From positions 5,208,001 to 5,272,000 of the forward strand of contig NZ_CP113910.1 in the NCBI RefSeq assembly GCF_024701375.2: DNA of 64,000 bases, given 5' to 3'. The stretch is from Streptomyces sp. KMM 9044. GTDB taxonomy: Bacteria; Actinomycetota; Actinomycetes; Streptomycetales; Streptomycetaceae. Under the pieces are notes generated by a model. That model was not told the DNA's origin and did not search any database. It worked only from the letters and a program-made list of their open reading frames with translations. This document shows positions 48,677 to 58,898 of the stretch, one piece after another (position 1 is the stretch's first letter; each line of letters opens with the position of its first letter). A program made the position numbers and the translations under genes.

Positions 48677-50439
48677 CTCGTGTATTCAGCTACGAGGGCC
48701 GTCCGTCAGTGATGTGACGCCCTGATAGCGGAAGGGTGCCCCTGACCTGCGATGATCTGAACTTCCTAGATCAAGAACGTCGCAGAGTGGGGGCACCCAA
48801 CAGGTGCAGGCTACCGAATGGGATCGTCGGCTCGTTGTGCGGGCCGACGGCAAGAACCTGGTCGGGCATGCGGGCGTGGTGCTGCTGCACCGGATCGCGG
48901 ACCGGGTCGGGCTGACCCGCGCCCTGGCCGCCGCGCTGCCCCGCGGCGTCGGGCCGGGGTGGCGGGATCGCGGGATGGCCCTGGTCCAGCTGGCCTGCGC
49001 GATCGTCCTCGGCGCGAGGAATGTCCTGCAGGCCGAGCAACTGCAGCAGCACTGGAGGCCGTTCTTCCCCCGTCCGGTCTCGGACAGCACCCTGTGGCGC
49101 ACGCTGGAAGCCATCGACGGCCCTGTCGGAGCCCGGGTGGAGCGCGTGCGCGCCGTGATACGGCGTGGGGTGTGGACGCTGCTCGCCCTGCGGCCCGGTG
49201 GGTTCCCGTGGATCTCGGTATGCGGGCGCACGCTCACCAACTGGTACGTCCTGGATCTCGATGCCACCTTGGTGACCTGCACCAGCAAGAAGGACGGCGC
49301 GGCCGGCACGTTCAAGGGCGGCTACGGACATCACCCGCTGGGCGCCTGGCTGGCCAATACCCGCGAGTGCGTGACCATGCTGCTACGGCCGGGCAACGCG
49401 GCGTCCAACGACGTCGCCGACCACAAGACGGTGCTGGCCGCCGCGCTGCGGCAACTCCCGCTGCCGCTGTGGTCGAAGCTGCTGGTGAGGATCGACGGCG
49501 CGGCCTTCAGCCACGGCCTCCTTGAGCATCTGCAGGCGCTGACCACCAGCCGCCGCCGAGTGCGCTGGGTGACCGGCTGGGCCATCAATACCGCCGACGA
49601 GGCCGCGATCGCACTGCTGCCCGCGGACGTGTGGAACGACGCGCTGCGGCAGGACGGCGAGGTCCACGAGATCAAGGGCCCGGACGGACAGAAGGTCACC
49701 TACCAGGTCGCCGAGCTGACCGGGGTGCGCGACCTGAGCGGCTGGCCCGAGGGGATGCGGCTGATCGTGCGCCGGGTCAAGCCCTCGCGCCGCGATCTGA
49801 AGAAGCTGACCGCGTTCGAGCAGCGCACCGGCTGGCGTTACCAGATCGTCGCCACGAACATTCCCGCCCACCAGGGGCTTTCCGGGGTGTCCGGCTCCGG
49901 GCAGGTGTGGTTCGTCGATGCTCTCTACCGTGATCATGCCGAGGTCGAGGATCGTGTCAAGGCGATCAAGCGGATCGGCCTCGGGCTGCTGCCCTCGAAG
50001 TCCTGGCAGCTGAACGCCGCCTGGGTGCTGGCTGCCACTATCGCCGCGGACCTCGACGCATGGACCAGGCTCCTTCTCCTGCATGACGAGCCCGAACTCG
50101 CCGCCGCCGAACCGGAGACGATCCGCAGGAGGCTCTACCACCTGCCCGCCCGGCTCACCGCCCACGCACGCAGACGCACCCTCCACCTCGACCGCACCTG
50201 GCCCTGGGCGCCGGCGTTCGCCACCGCCTGGCAGCGGGCCACCCAGCTTCCGGCCCACACCTGACGGTCGGCCCCGCCCCGACGACAGCGGAGAGGAGAG
50301 GACCCGCAGCACCCTCGGGCCCGTGGAACCCGACGCCCCGCAGCGTCACGCGACGGCCCGTCCTCGAACGGCAGGGGACATTACGGGCAAACCGCCGAAC
50401 CGACCGACGTCACACCGCAAGTGAAGAATCGAGGTCAAC
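48671..50439. mobile_element. IS1380-type insertion sequence in the RHS gene, GTCAAC duplication
   Basis: GTCAAC occurs at 48671-48676 and 50434-50439. The element between (48677-50433, 1,757 bp) has imperfect ends that both start CTCG..T.TTCA. Boundaries are fixed mainly by the reading frame of the interrupted gene, so they are reliable even though the terminal repeats are weak. Confidence 0.85.
48804..50264 (+). CDS. IS1380-like family transposase
   Basis: A 486-residue DDE transposase that appears intact. It contains DRVGLTRALAAALPRGVGPG, VSDSTLWRTLEAI, YVLDLDATLVTCTSKKDGAA (first catalytic Asp; IS1380 'LDLDAT.V'), LLVRIDGAAFSHGLLEHLQA (second Asp), and AEVEDRVKAIKRIGLGLLPS ... LNAAWVLAATIAADLDAWTR (Glu region and family-typical C-terminus). 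TTG/GTG alternatives upstream are not needed. It is codirectional with the RHS gene it interrupts. Confidence 0.9.
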   Translation: MQATEWDRRLVVRADGKNLVGHAGVVLLHRIADRVGLTRALAAALPRGVGPGWRDRGMALVQLACAIVLGARNVLQAEQLQQHWRPFFPRPVSDSTLWRTLEAIDGPVGARVERVRAVIRRGVWTLLALRPGGFPWISVCGRTLTNWYVLDLDATLVTCTSKKDGAAGTFKGGYGHHPLGAWLANTRECVTMLLRPGNAASNDVADHKTVLAAALRQLPLPLWSKLLVRIDGAAFSHGLLEHLQALTTSRRRVRWVTGWAINTADEAAIALLPADVWNDALRQDGEVHEIKGPDGQKVTYQVAELTGVRDLSGWPEGMRLIVRRVKPSRRDLKKLTAFEQRTGWRYQIVATNIPAHQGLSGVSGSGQVWFVDALYRDHAEVEDRVKAIKRIGLGLLPSKSWQLNAAWVLAATIAADLDAWTRLLLLHDEPELAAAEPETIRRRLYHLPARLTAHARRRTLHLDRTWPWAPAFATAWQRATQLPAHT

Positions 50440-53400
50440 GGGGTCCTGTTCACGGTGACTCCCACCGTTCCGCTTATGGCGAGCAGAGCGCGGTCCACGG
50501 TTGACGCACCCCCCTCGGGTAAAGCCCAGGTCAAGTTCAATTATCGTGATTTCGAAGGCAGTTTCGGCGCCAACTGGGGTTCCCGCCTCGAACTGGTCGA
50601 CACCGCCACCGGCGAGTCGCTCACCCAGCACAACGACACCTCCGCCCGTCAGCTGACCGGCGAGATCGACCTTCCCCAGGCCCGCGCGGGCAGGGCCGCC
50701 CAGCCGCTCGCCCTGGCCGCGGTGGCGCGGGCGGCGGGATCGGGCGGCGACTACTCCGCCACGTCGCTCTCCCCTTCCGGTTCCTGGATGGGAGGCTCCT
50801 CATCGGGCGGCTTCTCCTGGACCTACCCCGTGGACGCGCCGGAGGTCCCGGGCGGGCCTGAGCCGGAGGTCGCGCTGGGGTACTCCTCGCAGGCCATCGA
50901 CGGGCGTACCGCCTCGACGAACGCGCAGTCCTCGTGGATCGCCGAGGGCTGGGACTACGAGCCCGGCTTCATCGAGCGCCGGTACCGCTCCTGCTCGGAC
51001 GACCAGGGCACCGGTGCCAACAACCCGGGCCAGGCGGGCAAGACCGGGGACCTGTGCTTCGGTTCGGACCAGATGGTGATGTCCCTGGGCGGGTCCTCCA
51101 CCGAGCTGGTCAAGGACGACGCGAGCGGCACCTGGCGGCCGGCGGACGACGACGGTTCCAAGCTGGAGCGCAAGACCGGCGCGGAGAACGGCGCCCGGGG
51201 CGGCGAGTACTGGATGCTCACCACCACGGACGGCACGCAGTACCACTTCGGCCTCAACAAGCTGCCCGGCGCCGCTGCCCAGCGCACCAACTCCACCCTG
51301 ACCGTGCCGGTCGCGGGCAACCACGCCGGGGAGCCCTGCCACGCCTCCGCGTTCGCCGACTCGTTCTGCGACCAGGGCTGGCGCTGGATGCTGGACTACG
51401 TCGTCGACCCGCGCGGCGACGCCATGTCCCTGTGGTGGACCAAGGAGTCCAACCACTACGGCAAGAACAATAAGCCCGACGGCGTGAAGTACGACCGCGG
51501 CGCCTACCTGGAGAACATCGACTACGGGCAGCGCGCCGACAAGCTGTTCACCCAGAACGCCGCCGCGCGCATCACGTTCACCGTGGCCGAGCGCTGCATA
51601 CCCGGCTCCGGTTTCACCTGCGCGGAGGCCGACCGGACCCCGGCCAACGCCAGGCACTGGCCCGACACCCCGATCGACCAGCAGTGCAACGCCGGCGATC
51701 AGTGCAAGGACAAGAATTCCCCGACGTTCTGGTCCACCAAGCGCCTCACGAAGATCACCACCCAGGTCAACAACGCCGGCTTCAAGAACATCGACTCCTT
51801 CACCCTGGACCAGAGCTTCCCCGCCACCGGGGACGGCACCTCGCCGGCCCTGTGGCTGAAGTCCATCGAGCGCACCGGTCACGGCCAGGACGGCACCACC
51901 GCGACCATGCCGAAGGTCACCTTCCGCGGTGAGCAGATGGACAACCGAGTCGACGGCTTCGAGGGCCTGGAGCCGTTCTCCCGCTACCGCATCCACGCCG
52001 TGGACACCGAGAACGGCGGCACGATCGGGGTCACCTACTCCCCGCAGCAGTGCAAGCGCGGCGGCACCATGCCCGCCAATGCGCACACCAACACGCTGCG
52101 CTGCTACCCGCAGAACTGGACGCCGAAGGGCGCCCTGGAGCCGATCACCGACTACTTCCACAAGTACGTCGTCACTCAGGTCCGCGAGGAGGACAACGTC
52201 ACCGACGCCGTGGCCAAGGTGACGAGCTACGAGTACCTGGGGGGCGCGGCCTGGGCGTACGACGACTCCGAGAACACCGAGGCCAAGCGGCGCACCTGGT
52301 CGCAGTACCGCGGTTACGAGCGGGTCCGCACCCGGCTGGGGTCCGGCACCGACGTCAAGCAGCTGACCGAGAACCGCTACTTCCGCGGCATGCACGGTGA
52401 CAAGCTGCCGTCGGGCACCCGCTCGGTGGAGATCGAGGACTCCGAGGGCGGCAAAATCGCCGACCGCCTGGAGTACCAGGGCCAGTTGCGCGAGGAGATC
52501 ACTTACGCCTCCGACGGCGGAGCGATCGCCGCGGCCACCAAGCTGACGCCCTCCGCGGTGAAGACCGCCGAGCGCGAGCGCACCGGCACCACCCCGCTCC
52601 AGGCGTACATGGTGTCCCCGGTCAAGTCCGAGACCCGTGAGCACGTCAAGGACTCCACCTGGCGGCGCAGCTCAGAGACCACCACGTACGACAGCGTCGG
52701 ACTGCCCACCGAGGTCGAGGAGACCACCCCTTCGAGCAAGAAGGTGTGCACCCGGATCGAGTACGCCCGCAACACCGCCAAGCACATCCTCGACACCGAG
52801 TCCCGCGAGGTCACCACCACCGGTGCGTGCGGTGCCTCCGGCGGGAAGGTCATCGACGACACGCGGTCCCTCTACGACGACGGCGCGTACAGGGCCGCTC
52901 CGACCCGGGGCCTGGTCACCGAGGTCCAGGAGCTCAACGCGGCGGGCGACGGGCACATCACGGTCGACCGGACCGAGTACGACATCCACGGCCGGGAGAC
53001 CACGACCTTCGACGTCGAGGGCGACGAGACCCGGATCGCCTTCACCCCGGCCACCGGCGCCGTCCCCACCAAGCAGGTCGACACCGATCCGCTCGGCCAC
53101 ACCGAGACCACCGAGTTCGACCACCGGGGCCTGCCCACCGCGGAGATCGACGCCAATGGCAAGCGCGTCGACATGCGCTACGACCCGCTCGGGCGCCTGC
53201 TGAAGGTCTGGGACATCGACCGGAACCCGGCCACCCAGTCCCCGTCCGCCGAGTACGACTACACCGTCCGGCGCGACGGCCCGACGATCGTCACCAACAG
53301 GACCCTGAAGGACGACGGTTCGTACGCCACGAGCTACGAGATCCTCGACGGTCTGCTGCGCACCCGCCAGACGCAGGACGCCGCGGTCGGCGGCGAGGGC

Positions 53401-56400
53401 CGGATCGTGAGCGACACCTTCTACGACAGCGTGGGCCGTGCGTACAAGAGCAACGACGGCTACTTCAACGACCAGGACGTCGCCCCCAGCCTGCTGACCG
53501 TCGGCGACAACGTGGTCCCCTCGCAGACCCGGGCCGTCTTCAACGGCCTCGGTGAGGAGACCTCCGAGGTCACCTACCACTACGGGGACGAGAAGCTCCG
53601 CAGCACCACCGTCAAGGACGGCGACGCCGTCACCGTCACCCCGCCCAAGGGGGAGACGGTGACCACCACCTACCAGGACACCGACGGCCGCGACACCAAG
53701 CTGCGCGAGTACACCAAGGCCGACCGGTCCGCCTGGCAGGACACCACCTACAGCTACGACGACCAGGACCAGCTGACCAAGGTCACCGAGCCCGGCGGTG
53801 AGCACACCTTCACCTACGACGCCCGGGGCCGGCAGACCTCGGCAACCGATCCCGACGGCGGCACCACGCGCTTCGAGTACGACCGGGGCGATAACCTCAC
53901 CACCGTCGTCGACGCCCGCGGCAACAAGCTGGTGACCACCTTCGACAAGGGCGGCCGCCCCACCAGCCTGCGCGAGGGCTCCGCGAGCGGCCCCAAGCGG
54001 GTCGAGTGGACCTACGACACCCTCGGCAAGGGCCTGCCCGTCGCCTCCATCCGCTACGACAAGGACGGCAACGCCTACCGCGACGAGGTGACGGAGTACG
54101 ACGCCAACTACCGCCCCCGCACCACCAAGACCACCATCCCGGCGGCCGCCGGAAAGGTCGCGGGCGAGTACACGTACACCTACTCCTACACGTCCACCGG
54201 CAGCCTGTCCTGGGTGGAGCTGCCCAAGGTCGGGCCGATGGCCAAGGAACGCCTCGTCTTCCGGTACAACGGTGACGACCTGCCCATCTCCATCTCCGGT
54301 GCCGCCAACTACGTCACCGACGTCACGTACTCCAAGTACGGGGAGATCCTGCGCTCCGAGGCCGGGCCCGCCGGCAAGAAGCTGTTCTCCACCTACTTCT
54401 ACAACGACTTCACCCGCCGGACCGACCGCGTCGTCCACGACCGTTCCGTCCAGCCCGGCCGTATCGACGACACCACCTACTCGTACGACGAGGCAGGCAA
54501 CGTCACCGGTATCTCCCGCACCCCCGGTCCGGGGATGCCCGATGCGCAGACCGGCACCGACACCCAGTGCTTCGCCTACGACCAGCTGCGCCGCATGACC
54601 TCCGCCTGGACGGCGCGGGAGAAGTGCGCGGCGGACGGCCCGAGCAAGGAGACGGTCGGGGGCCCCGAGGCGTACTGGCATTCCTACGAGTTCGACGCGT
54701 CCGGCAACCGCACCAAGCTGGTCGAGCACGACCCCGCTGGGAACGCGGCCAAGGACATCACCCGTACCTACAGCTACGGCGGTGACGCGGGCGGCCCGAA
54801 CCGGCTGAGGGAGATCACCTCCACCGGCGCCGACGGGACCACCAGGTCCACCTTCGGCTACGACACGGCCGGCAACACCACCACCCGACAGAACGGCGGC
54901 GCCACCCAGTCCCTGTTCTGGGACGTCGAGGGCAATCTGGAATCCGTCACCCAACCCCTGGAAGGGGGAGGCGAGAAGAAGACCTCCTACTTCTACGGCG
55001 CCTCCGGCGAGCGCCTTCTGCGTACCGGCGCGGACGGAGCCACCACCCTCTACCTCGGCGAGACCGAACTGACCGTCAAGGCGGACGGAACCGAATCGGT
55101 GGAGCGCTCCTACGCGCACCCCGACGGCGCCACCACCGTCCGCTCCTCCGACGGCGGACGCGAGGTCCTCCTCGCCGACCACCACGGCTCCACCCAGACC
55201 TCCGTCGACATGATCGCGGCGGGCATGCCGGTCACCCGGCGTCTGCTCACCCCGTTCGGCGAGGACCGCGGCGCGGCCCCGTCCACCTGGCCCGGACACC
55301 GCGGATTCGTCGGCGGCACCCGCGACCAGGACACCGGTCTCACCCAGCTCGGCGCCCGCCCCTACGACCCCGCCACCGGCCGCTTCCTGTCCGTCGACCC
55401 CATGGTCGACTACGAGCAGCCCGCCACCATCAACCCCTACGCCTACTCCAACAACGCCCCCGCCACCTTCTCCGACCCCGACGGCCTCTTCTTCCCCATC
55501 CTGATCGGTATCGCGGCCCGTATCGCGATCCAGGCGGCCATCCGCGCCGCCGCCCGCCGGGCCGCTCAGATCGCCGCCCGCAAGGCGGCCGAGGCGCTCC
55601 GCAAGAGGCTCCTGGCCGAAGCCCGCAAGCGCGCCATCGCCGCGGCCCGCAAGAAGGCCGCCGCCAAGGCCAAGCGCGAAGCCGCCCGCAAGGCCGCAGC
55701 GGCGAAGCGGGCCGCCGCCAAGCGGGCCGCCCAGCGCGCCGCGGCGAAGCGCGCGGCAGCCCGCCAGGCCGCCGCCCGCGCCAAGCAGCGCGCACAGCGC
55801 GCCGCGGCGAAGAGGGCCCAGGCAGCCCGCGCCGCCGCCCGCAAGGCCAAGCCCAAGCCCAGGCCGCAGCCGAAGTCGCAGCCGAGGCCCAGGCCGAAGC
55901 CCTCGCAGAAGGCGAAGCCGGCTCAGCAGAAGAAGGCCAGCCCGAAGCAGTCGGTCGGCAGCAGGGTCCGTGAGGAAATCAGGAGCGAGGCCAGGGGCCA
56001 GGCTCAGGACGCCGTCACCGAGCAGACCAGCTGCAGGATCAACAGCTTCGTGCCCGGCACTCTCGTGGTGATGGCGGACGGAACCCGTAAGCCGATCGAG
56101 AACGTCAAGCTCGGCGACAAGGTCCTGGCCACCGACCCCAAGACAGGTGAGACAACCGCGCAGCCGGTGGTCTCCACCATCCTCGGCGACGGAACGAAGA
56201 ACCTGGTCAAGGTCACGATCCGGACCGTGGAGGTCTCACCCGGGAATACTGCTGCCGCGACTCCGGCAGACAGCCGGGCCGATGGCGGGATTCCCGTCGA
56301 CACCGGTCTGCTCCAGCCGGACGCTGACGGAAACGGTGCTGACACCGGGACCGGCACGGTCGTCGCTACGGACGGACACCCCTTCTGGGTCCCGGTCCTC

Positions 56401-56928
56401 GGTGAATGGGTCGACGCCGATGACCTGGAACCCGGCCAGCGGCTCCAGAGCTCAACGGGAAGCTGGCTGCAGATCACCGCGGTACAGGCGTGGGCACAGA
56501 GTGCCACTGTTCACAACCTGACCGTTGCGGATACCCATACGTACTATGTGCGGGCTGGGGCCACGTCGGCACTGGTGCATAACTGTGGTGAGCAGATATA
56601 TGAGGCAGGTGGAAAACATGGTTCTGAGGCGCGAGGTAGTTCGCGTGGTGAAAATAGCGCCGAGCCTAAGGACGGTCAGGGGGCATTGAATAACTCGGTG
56701 CAGATCAAGGCCACTTCTCCACGTCGAGTCGGAATTGACCCCTCTAACGGAGACAATGTGATCATGGACCGAACCGGTGAAGTTCCTTGCGGCTGCACTA
56801 GGCCCGGCGGAACCAACGAGATCTTCCATGGGCACGTTCGGGCCAATATGGGCAGTGATCCCGGTATGGCGAAAGCGCAGTCCGTCCTGCGCAAGGGGAT
56901 CAAGGCAGGGCTTATTAAGGTGCCGTGA
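50440..56928 (+). pseudogene. RHS/YD-repeat polymorphic toxin gene, 3' part: core, HINT domain and toxin
   Basis: 2,162 codons from the insertion point. Order: N-terminal module (WTYPVDAPEVPGGPEPEVAL), a SpvB-like section with paired Cys, about 20 YD repeats (YDIHGRETTTFDVEGD, YDARGRQTSATDPDGG), and the RHS core end (LGARPYDPATGRFLSVDPMV ... INPYAYSNNAPATFSDPDG). Bases about 55,500-55,960 encode a long Ala/Lys/Arg-rich helix. A HINT autoprotease starts at Cys (TSCRINSFVPGT, codon 56032) and ends LVHN near 56,583. The final about 110 residues (EAGGKHGSEARG ... NEIFHGHVRANMGSDPGMAK) resemble a polymorphic toxin type 17-like domain, with moderate confidence. The split gene is probably inactive unless the insertion is lost. 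The stop overlaps the immunity gene start. Confidence 0.85.
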
Positions 56929-57278
56929 TGAACCAAGAACAACAGGAACTGGAAATTTGGCGGGCAGCCATGGTGTCCGAGGTTGAAGGTTCGGACACCA
57001 GGCTAGCCACCAGAGCCCTGCTGGCGTTGGCGTATGACGATCCAGACCGCAGGGCGGTCGAAGCCATCTTGCTCCGTCAGCTTTCCCCTGAGGTTGATGA
57101 TCAACTTAGGGCGCTGGCAGTCACTTGCATGGGTCATATCGGGAGAATTCATCAAATGGTGAGCCCCGATGTAGTCCATCGCCTCGAAGGCTTGATCGAC
57201 GATCCAGCATTGGGCGGCCGAGCAGAGGATGCACTCGACGACATCAGATCGTTCGCGCGTGGCAATTCAGAGCTTTAG
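56928..57278 (+). CDS. Small helical immunity-like protein
   Basis: A 116-residue, all-helical acidic protein. Repeated helix pairs (LATRALLALAYDDPDRRAVE, QLRALAVTCMGHIGRIHQMV, HRLEGLIDDPALGGRAEDAL) suggest HEAT-like repeats, a fold used by several immunity proteins. Its ATG overlaps the stop of the RHS toxin (TGATG), so the two are translationally coupled, which strongly supports a cognate immunity role. If so, it would neutralise the toxin domain in the producing or neighbouring cell. It is followed by a terminator. Confidence 0.7.
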   Translation: MNQEQQELEIWRAAMVSEVEGSDTRLATRALLALAYDDPDRRAVEAILLRQLSPEVDDQLRALAVTCMGHIGRIHQMVSPDVVHRLEGLIDDPALGGRAEDALDDIRSFARGNSEL

Positions 57279-57363
57279 TGATCTGAATTCTTGTTCCCCG
57301 CGACAAGCGTTGAATCCAGCAGGCGTTGACGGGGCTCGAATATCGCAACGTCAGTTCAGTTAA

Positions 57364-57409
57364 GCCGATGGAGCGCCGGTGAAAAGAAGTTCAACGGCGC
57401 TCCATCGGC
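57364..57409 (+). terminator. Terminator after the first immunity gene
   Basis: GCCGATGGAGCGCCG (57364-57378) pairs perfectly with CGGCGCTCCATCGGC (57395-57409) over a 16-nt A-rich loop. It separates the immunity gene from the orphan cassette. Confidence 0.75.
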
Positions 57410-57433
57410 GTTTGACGCTCATCTTTCTGCACC

Positions 57434-57914
57434 CTCGTGGTGATGGCGGACGGAACCCGTAAGCCGATCGAGAACGTCAAGCTCGGCGACAAGGTCCTGG
57501 CCACCGACCCCAAGACAGGTGAGACGACCACGCAGCCGGTGGTCTCCACCGTCCTCGGCGACGGGGCGAAGAACCTGGTCAGGGTCACGATCCGGACCAG
57601 GGACGCCGCCCCCGGGGATACGGCGGCTGCAACTTCAGCAGACGGTCAGGGCGGGGGCGAGATTCCCGTTGACACCGGTACTGGCACGGTCGTCGCCACC
57701 GGCGGGCACCCTTTCTGGGTGCCGGCCCTCGGTGAGTGGGTCGACGCCAGTGAGTTGGACCCCGGCCAGTGGCTCCAGAGTTCAGCGGGCGACCGGTTGC
57801 AGATCACCGCAGTCCAGGCCTGGACACAGAACGCCGCTGTCCACAACCTGACCGTTTCGGATACCCATACGTACTATGTGCTGGCGGGGGCTACGCCAGT
57901 ATTGGTGCACAATA
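57434..57914 (+). repeat. Second copy of the HINT domain coding sequence
   Basis: Bases 57434-57525 are identical to 56062-56153 (92 bp), and similarity continues to the HINT end (VHN, near 57,912 and 56,583). The second copy starts just after the HINT active Cys and carries an in-frame deletion relative to the first. It provides homology for recombination that would swap toxin tails. Confidence 0.9.
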
Positions 57915-58210
57915 TTGGCGGCGGGCCTGTCACCGATGATTTCAACCGGGCACGGAATCAGGCTCTGACTTGGCTGAGTTCTCGCGGATTCAAAGCTGAA
58001 AAAGTGACACTGGGCAAGTTCGGGACGATCAAAGGTAAGCCCATCGGCAGGCAGACGGCTAACGGCAAGGTGGGATTCCGGATCGAATTCGATGATCGGC
58101 ATGGGGCTCACATCAACGTGTGGGCCGGCAAGGAGAAGGGGCCGCACTTCCAGTTCAATGCTACTGAGTCGGCAGTGACGAAGCTTCAGGGTCTGCACGG
58201 ATGCGGTTGA
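57437..58210 (+). CDS. Orphan RHS C-terminal cassette: partial HINT plus alternative toxin domain
   Basis: 257 codons. Residues 1-158 are the HINT domain without its first Cys (VMADGTRKPIENVKLGDKVL ... THTYYVLAGATPVLVHN). The remaining about 95 residues are a distinct domain: FNRARNQALTWLSSRGFKAE ... NGKVGFRIEFDDRHGAHINV followed by WAGKEKGPHFQFNATESAVT. The conserved-looking H-x-N-V and PHF motifs suggest a nuclease-like toxin seen at the ends of other polymorphic toxins, but the family is not certain. There is no convincing ribosome-binding site or own start. It is probably a silent toxin module that becomes expressed after recombination in the HINT repeat. Confidence 0.7.
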   Translation: MVMADGTRKPIENVKLGDKVLATDPKTGETTTQPVVSTVLGDGAKNLVRVTIRTRDAAPGDTAAATSADGQGGGEIPVDTGTGTVVATGGHPFWVPALGEWVDASELDPGQWLQSSAGDRLQITAVQAWTQNAAVHNLTVSDTHTYYVLAGATPVLVHNIGGGPVTDDFNRARNQALTWLSSRGFKAEKVTLGKFGTIKGKPIGRQTANGKVGFRIEFDDRHGAHINVWAGKEKGPHFQFNATESAVTKLQGLHGCG

Positions 58211-58222
58211 TGGAGGAATATT

Positions 58223-58645
58223 TTGTCCGGTGATTACTGGGAGGAAGAGGTATTTTCCATGCCGCCTCTAGCCGCCCTGACGAAAACAAGTGCGTCAGAT
58301 GTATTCGATTGGATGGAGCTCCATTTCCCTTTCGCGGGAGGGAAGATCGATTGGCGTCGCACGAGCGGGATGCATAGGCATTGGATAATCGACGATGAGC
58401 AGTTGCTCGCAGCGAGTGCATCCAGGGAAATCTGTGCACGAATTGGGCCAGGCTGTGCAGTCGAGCATGTAGGGGACGGGCTTTCGCCCTACGGCGTGCG
58501 TTTTACTGGGAGTGAGGCCGCTTCGGTCACGGCTGCACTTCTTGAGGTGCCGGAGCATCACTACTTCCTCGCAGAGGATCGAGCGTGGATTGTGGTGGTC
58601 TCCCTCGAAGGCGACTTGGATGTTTTGGATCGAGTCGGCACTTAA
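58223..58645 (+). CDS. Candidate immunity protein of the orphan toxin cassette
   Basis: A 140-residue protein with no family I recognise. It has alternating helices and strands (SASDVFDWMELHFPFAGGKI, HRHWIIDDEQLLAASASREI, VTAALLEVPEHHYFLAEDRA) and ends in WIVVVSLEGDLDVLDRVGT, a typical small immunity layout. The TTG at 58223 is chosen because GGAGG lies 5 nt upstream; ATG codons further in are less well placed. It starts 12 bp after the orphan toxin, so the pair would move together. Confidence 0.65.
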   Translation: MSGDYWEEEVFSMPPLAALTKTSASDVFDWMELHFPFAGGKIDWRRTSGMHRHWIIDDEQLLAASASREICARIGPGCAVEHVGDGLSPYGVRFTGSEAASVTAALLEVPEHHYFLAEDRAWIVVVSLEGDLDVLDRVGT

Positions 58646-58898
58646 GCGATCAGTTAGTCCACCTCGGTCTTTCGTGACGGGCCGCCGGATTCTCCAGTGG
58701 TCCGTTTCGACTTGTCGGGTCGGTGACGGGTAGGCCGATGGCCCGGCCGTCACGTCGGGTGTGCACCGAGCCCCACGGTTCCGGTGGGCGGTTCGTGTTC
58801 CTCCGAGCGCTAGCTAGGCCCATCCTCCGCGCGTAGCGGTATCGGTTGAATCCGCTGGTGGGCCGTAACGGTGGGCGGGGTGTCGGTGTTGTCTGAGC

